A stretch of DNA of 22,758 nt from positions 1-22,758 of the forward strand of contig JACPKR010000029.1 of assembly GCA_016186945.1 (NCBI GenBank). Reading direction: 5' to 3'. This DNA is from Deltaproteobacteria bacterium. Its GTDB lineage: Bacteria; Bdellovibrionota_B; Oligoflexia; Oligoflexales; Bog-1112. The notes under the pieces are model-generated. The model was not told the DNA's origin and did no database searches. It saw only the letters and a program-made list of their open reading frames with translations. This document shows, in pieces, positions 22,548 through 22,758 of this stretch; the stretch's first letter is position 1; each line of letters starts with the position of its first letter. The position numbers were made by a program, and so were the translations under genes.

Positions 22548-22758
22548 CTTTTTTGAAAAAAAGTTCCCCCCCCACTGTCATCCCGCGGCTTGACCGCGGG
22601 ATCCAACGGCAGCCTTCCTCGAATAAGTTGGATCCCGCGGTCAAGCCGCGGGATGACAGACTTGTAAGAGTTTTTCCCCTTTTTGAAAAAAAGTTCCCCC
22701 CCCCCACTGTCATCCCGCGGTCAAGCCGCGGGATGACAGACTTGTAAGAGTTTTTCCC
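22548..22758. repeat. Tandem hairpin repeats with CATCCCGCGG core
   Basis: The first unit has perfect 32-bp arms (22575-22606 and 22628-22659) around a 21-base loop. The outer half reads CTGTCATCCCGCGGCTTGAC. The second unit (22707-22739) is a shortened form with 14-bp arms and a TCAAG loop. Both sit in the same frame: TTTTTGAAAAAAAGTTCCCC before, and GACTTGTAAGAGTTTTTCCC after. The window ends inside the last flank, so the array may continue. Similar CATCCCGCGG hairpins are common dispersed repeats in several bacterial groups. No gene is visible in 22508-22758. Confidence 0.9.

Overview
The window looks like the chromosome of a motile Gram-negative bacterium. It carries lipopolysaccharide core genes (a Kdo transferase and a GT9 heptosyltransferase), a FadL-type outer-membrane protein, a hook-assembly pair (fliK-flgD) behind a sigma-54 promoter, and a regulator resembling the TIGR02147 family. 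That family is known mainly from Fibrobacter and Bdellovibrio-like bacteria, so a Bdellovibrionota/Oligoflexia-like or deltaproteobacterial lineage is my best guess; it is an inference from gene content, not from a marker phylogeny.

Layout. 1-311: direct repeats and one copy of a dispersed palindromic element. 312-1332: a small secreted peptide and a helix-turn-helix regulator. 1391-3012: a decayed IS200/IS605-type element with a broken tnpA and a tnpB carrying two frameshifts. 3077-5967: an exported M48 metalloprotease, a FadL-family porin and greA. 5974-7385: two palindromic element copies, an AAA/DUF4143 ATPase with a perfect 34-bp palindrome in its promoter region, and a long hairpin. 7440-9936: an ABC-F ATPase and comF, convergent with overlapping ends. 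10103-12794 (minus strand): rplU-rpmA-obgE-nadD-rsfS, covering ribosome assembly and NAD synthesis. 12952-15270 (minus): a large mosaic lipoprotein. 15582-18951: fliK and flgD. 19097-21546 (minus): heptosyltransferase and waaA, which share one base. 21671-22507: a single-pass membrane protein. 22508-22758: hairpin repeats.

Two things stand out. The first is the 772-residue predicted lipoprotein. It combines a 21-residue cysteine repeat array (one unit read in a shifted frame), a cysteine-rich linker, hemopexin-like repeats and six tectonin-like repeats. One tectonin repeat arose by a perfect 84-bp tandem duplication. It looks like a rapidly evolving surface-recognition protein.

The second is a family of composite palindromic elements. 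They sit directly beside stop codons (greA, rsfS, flgD, waaA), supply the last codons of waaA, and appear to be inserted in frame inside fliK, reminiscent of Rickettsia palindromic elements. A different hairpin family, built on a CATCCCGCGG core, fills the right edge.
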